From an uncultured Steroidobacter sp. (lineage in GTDB: Bacteria > Pseudomonadota > Gammaproteobacteria > Steroidobacterales > Steroidobacteraceae), in the NCBI GenBank assembly GCA_938008435.1, contig CALLKK010000006.1, positions 206,737 to 270,736 on the forward strand: a DNA stretch of 64,000 nt, given 5' to 3'. This document shows, in pieces, positions 17,766 to 27,233 of the stretch (the stretch's first letter is position 1; every line of letters starts with the position of its first letter). The notes below the pieces were generated by a model. That model searched no databases. It saw only the letters and a program-made list of their open reading frames with translations, and was not told the origin of the DNA. The position numbers and the translations under genes are program-made.

Positions 17766-18434
17766 GTGGCCCGACCGAAGACCGCGGTGCGTAAGACAGA
17801 ACGACCCACAATGGATCGGCGGCGCGCGCGTACGCGCGAAGCGCTGCTCAGCGCTGGACGCGCGCTCTTTGCTACGCGCGATATCGAAGGCGTGAGCGTC
17901 GATGAGATCGTCGCTGCGGCCGCCGTCGCGAAGGGCAGCTTCTACAACCACTTCGCCGACAAGGACGTGTTCGCTCGCGAGATCGGCGCGGCCGTGCGAC
18001 GTCAGGCCGAACAAGCCGTCGATGCCGCGAACGCGCATATCGACGATCCGGCGGAGAAGTTTGCGCGCGCGCTCTGCGTCTTCGTGCGCTTTGCGATCGA
18101 GCATCCCGAGAGCGCGCGCGTGCTGTGGAAGCTGAACTCAGGCGCGACGATGGCCGACGCTCCGGTCAATCGCGGCATTCGCGAGATCGTCGAGCGCGGC
18201 ATTCGCATGCAGCGCTTCAAGCACATCGACGTCGAGAGCGGATTGCTCATCGTCATGGGCCTGGTCGTGATCGCGCTGCGGCACGTGCTCGAAGAGCGGC
18301 TCACCACTCCGCCGAGCGCCGTGGCGACGCGCATGGCGGCCGGCATGCTGCGCGCGCTCGGCGTCTCGCCGGCGCAAGCGGAGAAGATTGCCAGATCAGC
18401 GGTCGAAGACTTGCTCGCGCCGCAAACGAAATAA
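17766..18434 (+). CDS. TetR family transcriptional regulator
   Basis: 222 residues. The N-terminal helix-turn-helix is clear: TREALLSAGRALFATRDIEGVSVDEI with AKGSFYNHFADKD as the recognition-helix region; the C-terminal ligand domain is divergent. I start at the GTG at 17766 because GGAG sits at 17755-17758, seven bases away; a longer reading from 17727 has no such site. It is divergent from the thiolase operon and 69 bases ahead of the hydratase/dehydrogenase gene, so it probably represses both arms until an aromatic acyl-CoA or acid binds. The ligand is unknown. Confidence 0.9.
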   Translation: MARPKTAVRKTERPTMDRRRARTREALLSAGRALFATRDIEGVSVDEIVAAAAVAKGSFYNHFADKDVFAREIGAAVRRQAEQAVDAANAHIDDPAEKFARALCVFVRFAIEHPESARVLWKLNSGATMADAPVNRGIREIVERGIRMQRFKHIDVESGLLIVMGLVVIALRHVLEERLTTPPSAVATRMAAGMLRALGVSPAQAEKIARSAVEDLLAPQTK

Positions 18435-18503
18435 CGAGAGAACGCCGCCCGCTCGAACGCAGCGGTGCGACAACCGTCATCTTAGATATCTAGGAGTTTT
18501 GTC

Positions 18504-20624
18504 TTGGAACAACAGAAAACCGTCACCGCGCAACGCGACGGTGAGATCGCCCTGCTGATCGCCAACAATCCGCCCGTCAACACCATCAATGCCGCCGTGC
18601 GCGCGGACCTCGGCCGAGCGATCGATGAGATCGGCTCGTGGCAGGACGTCAAAGCAGTTGTGTTCTTGTGCGAAGGCAACACATTCTTCTCGGGCGCCGA
18701 CATCGGCGAGTTCGCCGGCCCGCCGCGCGAGGAAGAGTACCGTAGACTGTTCAACGCGCTCGAGAATCTGCCGATTCCAGTCGTCGCGGCCATGCACGGC
18801 ACGGTACTCGGCGGCGGTCTCGAGATCGCGTTGGCGTGTCATTATCGAGTCGCCGCGCCGCGCACGCGCTTCGGTCTTCCCGAAGTCACATTGGGCATCA
18901 TTCCGGGCGCCGGCGGCACGCAACGCATGCCGCGCCTGATCGGCGTCGAAAAGACGCTCGAGCTCATCATCTCCGCGCGACCGGTCGACACCGAGCAGGC
19001 CCGCACGCTCGGCTTCCTCGATGAAGTCATCGAAGGCGACCTGCGCGCAGGTGCGATTGCCTATGCGCGCAAGCTCATCGCCGAAGGACGCGGCGTGCGC
19101 CGCACCGGCGAGCGTTCGGTCGATCCGGCCACTGCCACGCCGGAGATCATTGCCAAGCTCACCGAGCAGGCAAAGCGTCAGTATCCGAATCGCACGGCGG
19201 CGCTGACCGCGATCGAGGCCGTCACCGCGAGCACGCGCCTCTCGCTCGCCGACGGCCTTGCGCTCGAAACCGAGCTCGTCAACAAGTGCAAGCAAACGGA
19301 CGAGTCGAAAGGCGCCGTGCACGCGTTCTTCGCCGAACGCGAAACGCGCAAGATTCCCGACCTGCCCGCTACCGCAGTCACGCGGCCGATCAAGTCCGCG
19401 GGCGTCATCGGCGCCGGCACGATGGGCGGCGGCATCGGGATCTGCTTCGCCAACGCCGGCATTCCCGTTACCGTGATCGATGCGTCGCAGGAAGGCCTCG
19501 ACCGCGGCCTCGCGAACATCGAGAAGACGTATGGATCCATGGTCAAGCGCGGACGCCTGTCCGAGGAGGACAAGGTCAAGCGCATGAGCCTCATCAAGGG
19601 CTCGCTGTCTTACGACGATCTGCGCGATGCGGACGTGATCATCGAGGCCGTGTTCGAGAACATGGACCTCAAGAAGAGCATCTTCGCGAAGCTCGATGAG
19701 GTCGCCAAACCGGGCGCTGTGCTCGCCACCAACACCTCGACGCTCGACATCGACGAGATCGCTGCGGCCACCAAGCGCCCGCAGGACGTGATCGGCATGC
19801 ATTTCTTCTCGCCGGCGAACGTGATGCCGCTGCTCGAAGTGGTGCGCACGAAGACGACCTCTGCGGACACGATCCGCACGGTGCTGGATCTGTCCAAGCC
19901 GCTGCGCAAGACGCCGGTTCTGGCGCGCGTGTGCTACGGCTTCATCGGCAATCGCATGATGGAAGGCTATGCACGCGAAGCCGAGCGAATGGTGCTCGAA
20001 GGCGCCACGCCGCGTCAGGTCGACAGCGCGCTCGAGCGTTGGGGCATGGCGATGGGCATTCTCGCCGTGTTCGATATGGCCGGCGTCGACGTCGGCGTCA
20101 ATGTGCACACGGCGAACGCGCACCGCTATCCGCCGGATCCCACCTACTATCAGGCGGACTTCGCGCTGGTCGAAGCCGGGCGTCTCGGACAGAAGAACGG
20201 CAAGGGCTACTACCGCTACGAGCCGGGCGATCGCACGCGCTACGACGATCCGGAAGCGATCGAGATCCTGCGCGCCCGTGCAGCGAAGCTCGGAGTCGAA
20301 CAGCGTCAGCACACCGAGGAAGAGATCGTCGAGCGCTGCATCTATGCGCTCGTCAACGAAGGCATTCGCATCCTCGAAGAAGGCATCGCCGTACGCGCTT
20401 CCGACATCGACGTGGTGTGGAACGCCGGCTACGGCTTCCCGCGCTTCCGCGGCGGCCCGCTCTTCTATGCCGATACGATCGGCCTGCCGAAGCTGCTCGA
20501 AGGCATCCTGAAGTATCAGCGCATCTTCGGGCCGATGCACTGGCAGCCCGCGCCGCTGCTCGAGAAGCTCGTGCGCGAGAACAAGACCATCGCTCAGTGG
20601 GAAGCAGAGAAACATGGCGGCTGA
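18504..20624 (+). CDS. Enoyl-CoA hydratase / 3-hydroxyacyl-CoA dehydrogenase fusion
   Basis: 706 residues, FadB/FadJ-like. The N-terminal crotonase domain (about 1-190) has the oxyanion-hole and acid residues in MHGTVLGGGLEIALACH and LPEVTLGIIPGAGGTQ. The NAD-dependent dehydrogenase domain begins at SAGVIGAGTMGGGIG (about 295) and includes HFFSPANVMPLLEVV with its catalytic His. The start is a TTG at 18504 preceded by TAGGAG at 18491-18496; no better start exists nearby. It would hydrate and oxidise the side chain of a cinnamoyl-CoA-like ester, yielding the 3-keto ester for the divergent thiolase. Its end overlaps the next gene by 11 bases. Confidence 0.9.
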   Translation: MEQQKTVTAQRDGEIALLIANNPPVNTINAAVRADLGRAIDEIGSWQDVKAVVFLCEGNTFFSGADIGEFAGPPREEEYRRLFNALENLPIPVVAAMHGTVLGGGLEIALACHYRVAAPRTRFGLPEVTLGIIPGAGGTQRMPRLIGVEKTLELIISARPVDTEQARTLGFLDEVIEGDLRAGAIAYARKLIAEGRGVRRTGERSVDPATATPEIIAKLTEQAKRQYPNRTAALTAIEAVTASTRLSLADGLALETELVNKCKQTDESKGAVHAFFAERETRKIPDLPATAVTRPIKSAGVIGAGTMGGGIGICFANAGIPVTVIDASQEGLDRGLANIEKTYGSMVKRGRLSEEDKVKRMSLIKGSLSYDDLRDADVIIEAVFENMDLKKSIFAKLDEVAKPGAVLATNTSTLDIDEIAAATKRPQDVIGMHFFSPANVMPLLEVVRTKTTSADTIRTVLDLSKPLRKTPVLARVCYGFIGNRMMEGYAREAERMVLEGATPRQVDSALERWGMAMGILAVFDMAGVDVGVNVHTANAHRYPPDPTYYQADFALVEAGRLGQKNGKGYYRYEPGDRTRYDDPEAIEILRARAAKLGVEQRQHTEEEIVERCIYALVNEGIRILEEGIAVRASDIDVVWNAGYGFPRFRGGPLFYADTIGLPKLLEGILKYQRIFGPMHWQPAPLLEKLVRENKTIAQWEAEKHGG

Positions 20625-22449
20625 AACACTGAGCTGGGAGCCCGAATCGTTCGACACGGATGTCGAACGTCGCGCCGACGGCTCGATCATCCTGCGACCG
20701 CGTAAAGCGATCGACGACTATCCAGCGCGCGCGCTCGACATGCTCGAGCATTGGGCTCGCGAGGCGCCCGAGCGCACGTTCGTCGCACAACGCGACGCGA
20801 CGAGCGCATGGGTCAAGCTCACCTACCGCGAAATGCTCGAGCGCGTCCAGCGCATCGCGCAGGGTTTGTTGAGCCGCCCGCTGAGCCCCGATCGACCGAT
20901 TGCAATCCTCTCGGGCAACAGCATCGAGCATCTACTCGTCGCCTTCGCCGCCACCTGGATCGGCGTACCCTACAGCCCGATCTCGCCCGCTTACGCGCTC
21001 GCTGCCGGCGAGCTCAAGAAGCTCAAGTACGTCCTCGATCTGTTGACGCCCGGCATGGTCGTGGCGTTCGGCACGCCGGCGTTCGAGCGCGCATTGACGC
21101 AGCTCGTGGCGCCGGACGTCGAGATCGTCGGCGATGTCGCGAGCATCGCAGGACGCAAGGTGACGCAGCTCACCGAGCTCGAAGCCGAGCCCACACCTGC
21201 ACTCGCAAGCGCGCACGCCCAAACCGGACCCGACACGATCGTCAAGTTCCTGCTCACGTCCGGCTCGACGGGTGAGCCGAAGGCCGTCATCACCACGCAC
21301 CGCATGCTCTGCAGCAATGCGCGCATGTTGTGCCAGGCTTTGCCGTTCGCGCGCACCGAGCCGCCGGTCATCGTCGACTGGCTGCCGTGGAATCACACGT
21401 TCGGCGGCAGCCACAACCTGAACTTCGTGCTGTTCAACGGCGGCACGCTGTATATCGACGACGGCAAGCCGACGCCGGCAGGTATCCGCGCCACGCTGCG
21501 CAATCTGCGCGAGATCTCGCCCACCGTGCAGTTCAACGTGCCGAAAGGGTTCGATGCGCTCGCGCATCACTTGCGCGAGGATGCAGAGCTGCGCCGTTCG
21601 TTCTTCCGCCGTCTGCGCGCGTGCTTGTTCGGCGGCGGCTCGTTGGCGCAACACACGATGGATGCGCTCGATGAGCTCGCGCTCGCCGAGCGCGGCACGC
21701 GCGTGCCGATGCTCTCGGGCCTCGGCGCCACGGAAACCGGTCCGTCGGTTACCTTCACGACGCCGGGCTGCGCACGCGCGGGCGTGATCGGACTGCCTGC
21801 CGCGGGCAATATCGTCAAGCTCGCGCCGCACGAGGACAAATTCGAGCTGCGCGTGAAGAGCCCCAGCGTCACGCCCGGCTACTGGCGCCGCCCCGAGCTC
21901 ACCGCGGCAGCATTCGACGAGGAAGGTTTCTACAAGCTCGGCGATGCTGCGCGCTTGCTCGATGCAAACGACCCAAGCCGAGGACTCTGCTTCGACGGGC
22001 GCATTGCCGAGGATTTCAAGCTCTCGAGCGGCACGTGGGTGAGCGTCGGCCCGTTGCGCGCCAAGCTCATCGCAAGACTCTCGCCGCTCGTGCAGGACGT
22101 CTGCCTCGCGGGACTCGATCGCGATTACCTTGCCGTGCTGCTCTTGCCGGATCTGTCGGCCTGCGCAGCATGGCTCGGCGTCCCGTCGGTGACGTACGAA
22201 GAGCTCGGCGCGAATCAAACTCTCTTGCGCGAGCTGCGCGAGCGACTGCAAGCGCATGCGGCGCAGCATCCGGCGAGCTCTCTGTGCATTCGTCGCGCAA
22301 TGCTGCTGCCGTCGGCGCCGTCGCTCGATCAAGGCGAAATCACCGACAAAGGCTCGATCAATCAAAAAACGATGCTGCGGCTGCGTGCGAGCGCGATCGA
22401 CACGCTCTACCACAGCAATCCGCCTGACCACGTCATCGTCGTCGAGTGA
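20614..22449 (+). CDS. AMP-forming acyl-CoA synthetase, feruloyl-CoA synthase-like
   Basis: 611-residue adenylate-forming enzyme. It has the AMP motif LLTSGSTGEPKAVITTHR, the feruloyl-CoA-synthase-like stretch WLPWNHTFGGSHNLN, then LSGLGATETGPSVT, GYWRRPELTAAAFDEEGFYKLGD split across the hinge, and the C-terminal lysine segment GEITDKGSINQ. The family activates hydroxycinnamates or similar acids to CoA thioesters using ATP. It starts 11 bases inside the upstream gene, so the ligase and the hydratase/dehydrogenase are made together. The exact substrate (hydroxycinnamate, phenylpropionate or other) is inferred from the gentisate genes nearby, not from residues. Confidence 0.86.
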   Translation: MAAETLSWEPESFDTDVERRADGSIILRPRKAIDDYPARALDMLEHWAREAPERTFVAQRDATSAWVKLTYREMLERVQRIAQGLLSRPLSPDRPIAILSGNSIEHLLVAFAATWIGVPYSPISPAYALAAGELKKLKYVLDLLTPGMVVAFGTPAFERALTQLVAPDVEIVGDVASIAGRKVTQLTELEAEPTPALASAHAQTGPDTIVKFLLTSGSTGEPKAVITTHRMLCSNARMLCQALPFARTEPPVIVDWLPWNHTFGGSHNLNFVLFNGGTLYIDDGKPTPAGIRATLRNLREISPTVQFNVPKGFDALAHHLREDAELRRSFFRRLRACLFGGGSLAQHTMDALDELALAERGTRVPMLSGLGATETGPSVTFTTPGCARAGVIGLPAAGNIVKLAPHEDKFELRVKSPSVTPGYWRRPELTAAAFDEEGFYKLGDAARLLDANDPSRGLCFDGRIAEDFKLSSGTWVSVGPLRAKLIARLSPLVQDVCLAGLDRDYLAVLLLPDLSACAAWLGVPSVTYEELGANQTLLRELRERLQAHAAQHPASSLCIRRAMLLPSAPSLDQGEITDKGSINQKTMLRLRASAIDTLYHSNPPDHVIVVE

Positions 22450-22489
22450 GTGCGCGCTTGCGCACTCACCGAATACTTACGAGGGGGAT

Positions 22490-23689
22490 ATGAATACAGC
22501 GCAAACACGCGGCAGCAGCCACGCCGCCATCACGACTGCACTGTGCTTTGCAGTGGCTGTTCTCGAAGGGTTCGACATCCAGGCCGTCGGCGTGGCTGCA
22601 CCGCGCCTTGCGCCCGAGTTCGGCTTGTCGCCCGATCAGCTCGGCTGGGTGTTCTCGATCAGCAATATCGGCCTCGTCATCGGCGCGAGCCTTGGCGGTT
22701 GGCTTGCCGATCGGCTTGGGCGCAAACCGGTTCTGATCGGCGCCGTCGTGATGTTCGGCTTGTTCACCCTCTTGACCGCGCTGTCCGGTTCGTTTGCGAC
22801 GCTCTTCATCGCCCGCATGCTCGCCGGGCTCGGATTCGGCGCCGCGCTGCCCAACATGATGGCGGTCGCGACGGAGATCAGCTCGCCGAACAAGCGCGCC
22901 ACGACGGCTGCCGCCATGTTCTGCGGCATGCCGGTCGGCGGCGCATCGGTCGCGCTGCTCACGCAAGTGCTGCCGAGCGGCTTCGACTGGCGCGTGATCT
23001 TCGTCATCGGCGGTGTGCTGCCGCTGGTCGTTGCAGTCGCCCTGCAGTTCCTGATGCCCGAGACGCTCACCTCGCAAGAACGTGCGGCACGTGAGCGCGT
23101 GCCGGTGATCACGGCTCTGTTCGGCGAAGGCCGAGCTGCGCCGACGCTGCTCTTATGGCTGACGTTCCTGCCCACGTTGCTGATGCTGTACTTGTTCCTG
23201 AACTGGCTGCCAATGCTCGTCACCGCCAACGGGCTCGACCGTGCTGTGGCCCCGCAAGCCTCGCTCGCCTTCAATCTCGCAAGCGTGCCCGGTGCGCTGC
23301 TGGTCGGCATGCTCGTCGATCGTTTCAGCGGACGCTGGCCGTTGGCGGGCGCCTACGCGGCGCTGAGCGTGACACTGCTCGCGCTCGCCACCGCCAAAGG
23401 ACTCGGTCCCATCCTGATGCTGAGCGGCGCTGCGGGCTTTCTGCTGATGGGCGCGAACTTCGCGCTGTATGGCGTGGCCGCCATGTACTACCCGAGCAAC
23501 GTACGCGGTACCGGCTCCGGCGCGAGCATTGCCGTCGGACGCGTGGGCTCGATCTGCGGTCCGTTGCTCGCCGGATTGCTGCTTGCAAGCGGACTGACCG
23601 CCGTGCAGGTGGTGCAATACATGGCGCCCGCTGCGGCAGTCGCGTGCGTAGCGGTGTTCCTACTGGGATTCTTCAAGCGCGTCGAATAA
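22490..23689 (+). CDS. MFS aromatic acid:H+ symporter (AAHS-like)
   Basis: 399 residues with 12 predicted membrane segments. The AAHS signature near the first helix (LEGFDIQAVGVAAPRLAPEF) and the loop motif GGWLADRLGRKPVL match benzoate/4-hydroxybenzoate transporters such as BenK and PcaK. It would bring the aromatic acid across the inner membrane with protons. The ATG at 22490 follows GAGGGGGA; the frame extends upstream only as an artefact of the overlapping ligase gene. It is the last gene of the plus-strand arm, 40 bases after the ligase. Confidence 0.88.
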   Translation: MNTAQTRGSSHAAITTALCFAVAVLEGFDIQAVGVAAPRLAPEFGLSPDQLGWVFSISNIGLVIGASLGGWLADRLGRKPVLIGAVVMFGLFTLLTALSGSFATLFIARMLAGLGFGAALPNMMAVATEISSPNKRATTAAAMFCGMPVGGASVALLTQVLPSGFDWRVIFVIGGVLPLVVAVALQFLMPETLTSQERAARERVPVITALFGEGRAAPTLLLWLTFLPTLLMLYLFLNWLPMLVTANGLDRAVAPQASLAFNLASVPGALLVGMLVDRFSGRWPLAGAYAALSVTLLALATAKGLGPILMLSGAAGFLLMGANFALYGVAAMYYPSNVRGTGSGASIAVGRVGSICGPLLAGLLLASGLTAVQVVQYMAPAAAVACVAVFLLGFFKRVE

Positions 23690-23703
23690 CGCGCCGGCCG
23701 AGC

Positions 23704-23730
23704 CTCGCTGGCGACTGACGCGCCAGCGAG
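23704..23730. terminator. Hairpin between convergent transporter and gntR genes
   Basis: Ten-base arms CTCGCTGGCG (23704-23713) and CGCCAGCGAG (23721-23730) with a 7-base loop, in the 46-base gap between two convergent genes. No T-run, so an imperfect intrinsic terminator at best. Confidence 0.5.
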
Positions 23731-23735
23731 CCTGC

Positions 23736-24575
23736 TCAGCGAGTCTTGCGCTGCTTCTTCGAGACACTGCGCTCAGCGGACGAGCGCCCCGCCTTCGGCA
23801 GATCCAGCGAGCGCAACAGCTCTGCGCGCTCGTTGGCGACATGCTTCATGGCAGCCGTCGCAGCCGCTTCAGGATCTCCCGCCTTGATCGCGTTGTAGAT
23901 ACGCACATGGTCGGCCAGCGTCGAGGGCGCATGCTCGGGCGTGGGACGGGTAAAGGCGGACGAAGAATTCGAATACTCGAGCAGATCGTCGAGCAGCTCG
24001 CGCAGACGCGCGTTGCCGCAGGCATCCTGGAGCAGCGTGTGAAAGCGCAGGAACTCCCCGCGCAGCTCCGGCCAGCGCTTGCGCTCGAGCAGGAACTCCG
24101 ACATCTCGATGTTGTCGCGCAGCTTGCGCACGACTTCCGGATCGCGCAGCTCGGCTGCCTTGCGGGCCACCAGCGCATCGAGCGGCGAGCGCACTTCGTA
24201 GATTTCCAGCAGATCTTGAATTTCGAGCCCGCGCACCACGATGCCGCGACGATCCGACATCGCGATGAGTCCTTCGGCCTGCAGCAGGCGAAATGCCTCG
24301 CGCAGCGGCGTGCGGCTCACATCGAGCGCCGCCGTGAGCTCGAGCTCGGTGATCCGATCCCCGTGCAGCAGACAGCGATCGAGAATCGCCGCGCGCAAGG
24401 CCCGGTAGACGCGATCGCGCAGCGCGCCTTCCGTCTCACGCAGCGCATAGCCGCGCAGCTGCGCCAGACGCTCCCCGAGCGGTTTCACCGACCCGCTCGG
24501 ACTGCGCTCATCTGCGTCCGCGCTCGTCGGACCGGCGCTCACCGTCTGATTGCGCAGGCTCCCCCGGTGAGACAT
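23736..24575 (-). CDS. GntR family regulator, FCD (FadR) subfamily
   Basis: 279 residues. After about 45 disordered residues comes the winged helix (LRDRVYRALRAAILDRCLLHGDRITELELTAALDVSRTPLREAFRLLQAEGLI, read in parts), then an all-helical FCD ligand domain with acid/His metal-site residues such as FHTLLQDACGN and HVRIYNAIKAGD. FCD regulators usually bind carboxylic acids. GGGGGA lies at 24585-24590 before the ATG. It is 118 bases downstream of the CaiB gene end on the same strand, and may control that operon or the aromatic cluster; it is a candidate for binding the palindrome at 30769-30790. Confidence 0.88.
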   Translation of the reverse strand: MSHRGSLRNQTVSAGPTSADADERSPSGSVKPLGERLAQLRGYALRETEGALRDRVYRALRAAILDRCLLHGDRITELELTAALDVSRTPLREAFRLLQAEGLIAMSDRRGIVVRGLEIQDLLEIYEVRSPLDALVARKAAELRDPEVVRKLRDNIEMSEFLLERKRWPELRGEFLRFHTLLQDACGNARLRELLDDLLEYSNSSSAFTRPTPEHAPSTLADHVRIYNAIKAGDPEAAATAAMKHVANERAELLRSLDLPKAGRSSAERSVSKKQRKTR

Positions 24576-24693
24576 TCGTGATTCTCCCCCATGGCAAATA
24601 GAAAGAAGTATAGCCTGCGCGAAGCGACACGTCCGTCGCCCCGCGACACAAGGAGAGCATGGAACGAATGCCGGCGAAACGAGCGCGCAGCGT

Positions 24694-25917
24694 TCAGATC
24701 ACACCATCTCGTCGCAACTCCGCGAGCTCCTCGGGCGTCAAGCCCAAACGCTGCACGTACCACGCTTCGTTGTCCGCACCGAGCGGACGCCCCGACCAAC
24801 GCAGCGTGCCCGGCGTTGCCGACAGACGCGACACGACGCCCTGCATGCGAATCTCCTTCCCGAGATCTTCGGCGATCACGCGCTGGAGCATGCCGCGCGC
24901 ATTGACGTGCGGATCGTTGACGACCTCCTTGATGCTGTAGATCGGCGCAACGGGCACGCCAGCCTCATTGAAGACATCGGTTACGTACTTGCTGTCGTGG
25001 CGGGCGATCCATTCGCCCATGATCGCGTCGATCTCCGCCACGTTCGCAGTACGATCCGCGTGCGTGGCGAACTTCGGATCCCGTGTCATGTCCTCGCGGC
25101 CGATCGCACGAAACGCGCGGAACGCGATTTCATCGGTGGCGCACGATACCGAGACCCAAATCCCGTCGCGTGCCGGATAGACGTTGCGCGGCACGGCGGC
25201 CGGCGAACGTCCGCCCAAGCGCTGCGGCACATGCCCGAGCTCATCGTAGGCAGTGACCCAGGGCCCTAGCATGCCGAAGAACGATTCGAGCAGGCTGACG
25301 TCGATCACCTGGCCGCGATGATTCGGATCGACCGCGCGTCGATACAGCGCCATCGCCACCGAGAATGCTCCGACATAGCCGGCTGCGGCGTCGGCGAGCG
25401 GCACCGCAGGAAGAATCGGCTTGCCGTCGGGCTCGCCGTTGCTGTACGCGAACCCGCTCAGCGCCTCGGCCTGCGAGCCGAATGCCGGCAGATCGCGATA
25501 AGGACCGGTCTGCCCCCAGCCGGATACCCGCAGCGTGATGAGCCCCGGGTTGGTTTTCATGAGCTCGTTCGGATCGAGCCCCACCTTCTCGAGCTTGCCG
25601 GGACGCATGTTGTCGATGAGCACGTCGGCCTGCTCGACGATGCGGCGAGCCAAGGCCTGACCGCGCTTGTCCTTGAGATTGCACGTGACGGTGTACTTGT
25701 TGCGGCCGAGCTGACGCCACCACACGGACGTACCGCCGACGTTGTAACCCGCACGGCGCGATTGATCGCCTTTCGGCGGCTCGATCTTGAGCACGGTCGC
25801 GCCGAAATCGGCGAGTAGCATCGCCGCAAACGGCGCGGCCAGCATCTGCGAAACATCGACAACGAGGATGCCGCTCAGCGGGCCCAAATCTTCGGTGTCG
25901 GCAAGAGGATTGTTCAT
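24694..25917 (-). CDS. CaiB/BaiF family CoA transferase
   Basis: 407-residue class III CoA transferase. N-terminal LVVDVSQMLAAPFAAMLLADFG followed by VLKIEPPKGD is the family hallmark, and the catalytic Asp is expected in the VPLADAAAGYVGAFS region. These enzymes move CoA between a thioester and a carboxylic acid. The ATG at 25917 has GAAGGT upstream; the longer open frame to 27063 is only the shadow of the preceding gene. It lies 53 bases after the 2-hydroxyacyl-CoA-dehydratase-like genes, a combination known from hydroxyacid dehydration pathways, where the transferase makes the 2-hydroxyacyl-CoA. Confidence 0.88.
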   Translation of the reverse strand: MNNPLADTEDLGPLSGILVVDVSQMLAAPFAAMLLADFGATVLKIEPPKGDQSRRAGYNVGGTSVWWRQLGRNKYTVTCNLKDKRGQALARRIVEQADVLIDNMRPGKLEKVGLDPNELMKTNPGLITLRVSGWGQTGPYRDLPAFGSQAEALSGFAYSNGEPDGKPILPAVPLADAAAGYVGAFSVAMALYRRAVDPNHRGQVIDVSLLESFFGMLGPWVTAYDELGHVPQRLGGRSPAAVPRNVYPARDGIWVSVSCATDEIAFRAFRAIGREDMTRDPKFATHADRTANVAEIDAIMGEWIARHDSKYVTDVFNEAGVPVAPIYSIKEVVNDPHVNARGMLQRVIAEDLGKEIRMQGVVSRLSATPGTLRWSGRPLGADNEAWYVQRLGLTPEELAELRRDGVI

Positions 25918-25970
25918 CGATTTACCTTCGGTACAGCTGCGCGCACGCGGCGCACAGACAACAAGCAAGC

Positions 25971-27233
25971 TCAGCCGATGCGCTTCTCGAGGAAGTCGAC
26001 CATCTGCGCATGGATCTTCCGATCGTCCCAGCCGTTCGGATCGACCATGTCGGCCCACAAGAGCAGCACGGGGATGCCCGCCTTCTCGAGCTCGTGCGCA
26101 ATGAACAAGGAACCGGTCGAGGACGGGCGCGAGTTGGTCGGAACGAGCATCACGGCCCCGTCGATGCGATTGCGTTTCGCTTCGTGCACGTACCAGGCAT
26201 TCGCCCAGGGCGGATCGTGCAGCCACTCGCGAATCGCGACGTAACGGCTTGCAAGCGCACGCACGGGCTCCTCGAGCCGATAACGCAAGTACGCATCCGG
26301 ACCGAAGCTCGGATACTCGGCCCAGGTGAACACCGCGCCGTGCGATTCTTCGAAAGCCTGATAGAACTGCGCCTTGTGCCACAGACCCGCGCCGATCCAC
26401 ATGAGACGGATCCGCTCGTTCGGACACACAGCGATGCCGTCGTTGACGCGCCTGGCGATTTCGTCGCGAAAGCCCTTCGCATGCTCCACGGCCCATTCGG
26501 TGCCGCGATGCCATTGCGCGATCATCGCCGTACCCTGCGCCTCGGCGATGCGTATGGGACAGCGCGGCGCCTCGGCGATCATCGTGCGAATTTCGTCGTA
26601 GTACTCCTGCTGCGCGTTCGCCAGTTCGAGCACCTCGCGCAGCCGCGCCGCGCTGAACGCACGGCCGGTGACTTCCTCGGTCAGCGCGATCAAGTCGTAG
26701 AACTGCTCGGTCATGTGATCGAGACGGCGCGTTTGATGAAACGCCTCCCAATCCGCGCGGCAGTCTTCCCACCAACGCAGCGGCATTTCCGTCACGCCGG
26801 TCGACTCGATCAGGAACAACGGCGCATTGAAGGCCTTCGCCCAGAGCGAGAACACTCTCTGCATGCAGTCGCAAGCAAGGCGCGTGACGAGCAATGCAGG
26901 CTTCGGCAAGCCGCCCCACGGCGCCTTGTCGCCGGCATCTACCATCGTGGAAGCCAGACCGGCCGAGCAGTAACGACAGAGATTGCGCTGATACCCGAGC
27001 CGCTCCATGCCGTCGAAATAGAACTGCGACATGCCACGCGAGGCGACGACCGCCGCCCACCATTGATTCGGCACGACCGGAATGCCCATCGACTGAAAGA
27101 TGTCGCCGGGCGCATCGACGTTCGCGAGCACGTACGGCTGGCCGTTCTCGAACACGTCACGACGCAGCTGCGCAAACCATTCGCGCTGACGCGCCGCCGC
27201 GATGCGGCTCGCTTCAAGCTGTTTCTCGAGCAC
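25971..27233 (-). CDS. 2-hydroxyacyl-CoA dehydratase-like subunit, partial cluster ligands
   Basis: 420 residues of the HgdB / benzoyl-CoA reductase B-like fold. Characteristic parts: GIPVVPNQWW, LCRYCSAGLAS (Cys86, Cys89), LACDC (Cys121, Cys123), and the C-terminal GIPVLLLWADMVDPNGWDDRK that ends these subunits. In classical members three Cys bind a [4Fe-4S] cluster; the third, expected in the 'SC[KR]xxS' segment near the C-terminus, appears as TNSRPSSTG, without Cys. The GTG start has GAAGGG eight bases away and overlaps the preceding subunit gene by 20 bases. No ATPase activator (HgdC/BcrAD type) is in the window. Substrate unknown. Confidence 0.78.
   Translation of the reverse strand: MLEKQLEASRIAAARQREWFAQLRRDVFENGQPYVLANVDAPGDIFQSMGIPVVPNQWWAAVVASRGMSQFYFDGMERLGYQRNLCRYCSAGLASTMVDAGDKAPWGGLPKPALLVTRLACDCMQRVFSLWAKAFNAPLFLIESTGVTEMPLRWWEDCRADWEAFHQTRRLDHMTEQFYDLIALTEEVTGRAFSAARLREVLELANAQQEYYDEIRTMIAEAPRCPIRIAEAQGTAMIAQWHRGTEWAVEHAKGFRDEIARRVNDGIAVCPNERIRLMWIGAGLWHKAQFYQAFEESHGAVFTWAEYPSFGPDAYLRYRLEEPVRALASRYVAIREWLHDPPWANAWYVHEAKRNRIDGAVMLVPTNSRPSSTGSLFIAHELEKAGIPVLLLWADMVDPNGWDDRKIHAQMVDFLEKRIG

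Noticed and set aside
18477..20690. 737-codon open frame antisense to the hydratase/dehydrogenase fusion
   Set aside because: Same cause: mirror of a gene with strong FadB-like motifs; composition rich in Arg, His and Asp, no domain.
25918..27063. 382-residue N-terminal extension of the CaiB frame
   Set aside because: It is a frame-shadow of the dehydratase-like gene; CaiB similarity and a ribosome site begin at 25917.
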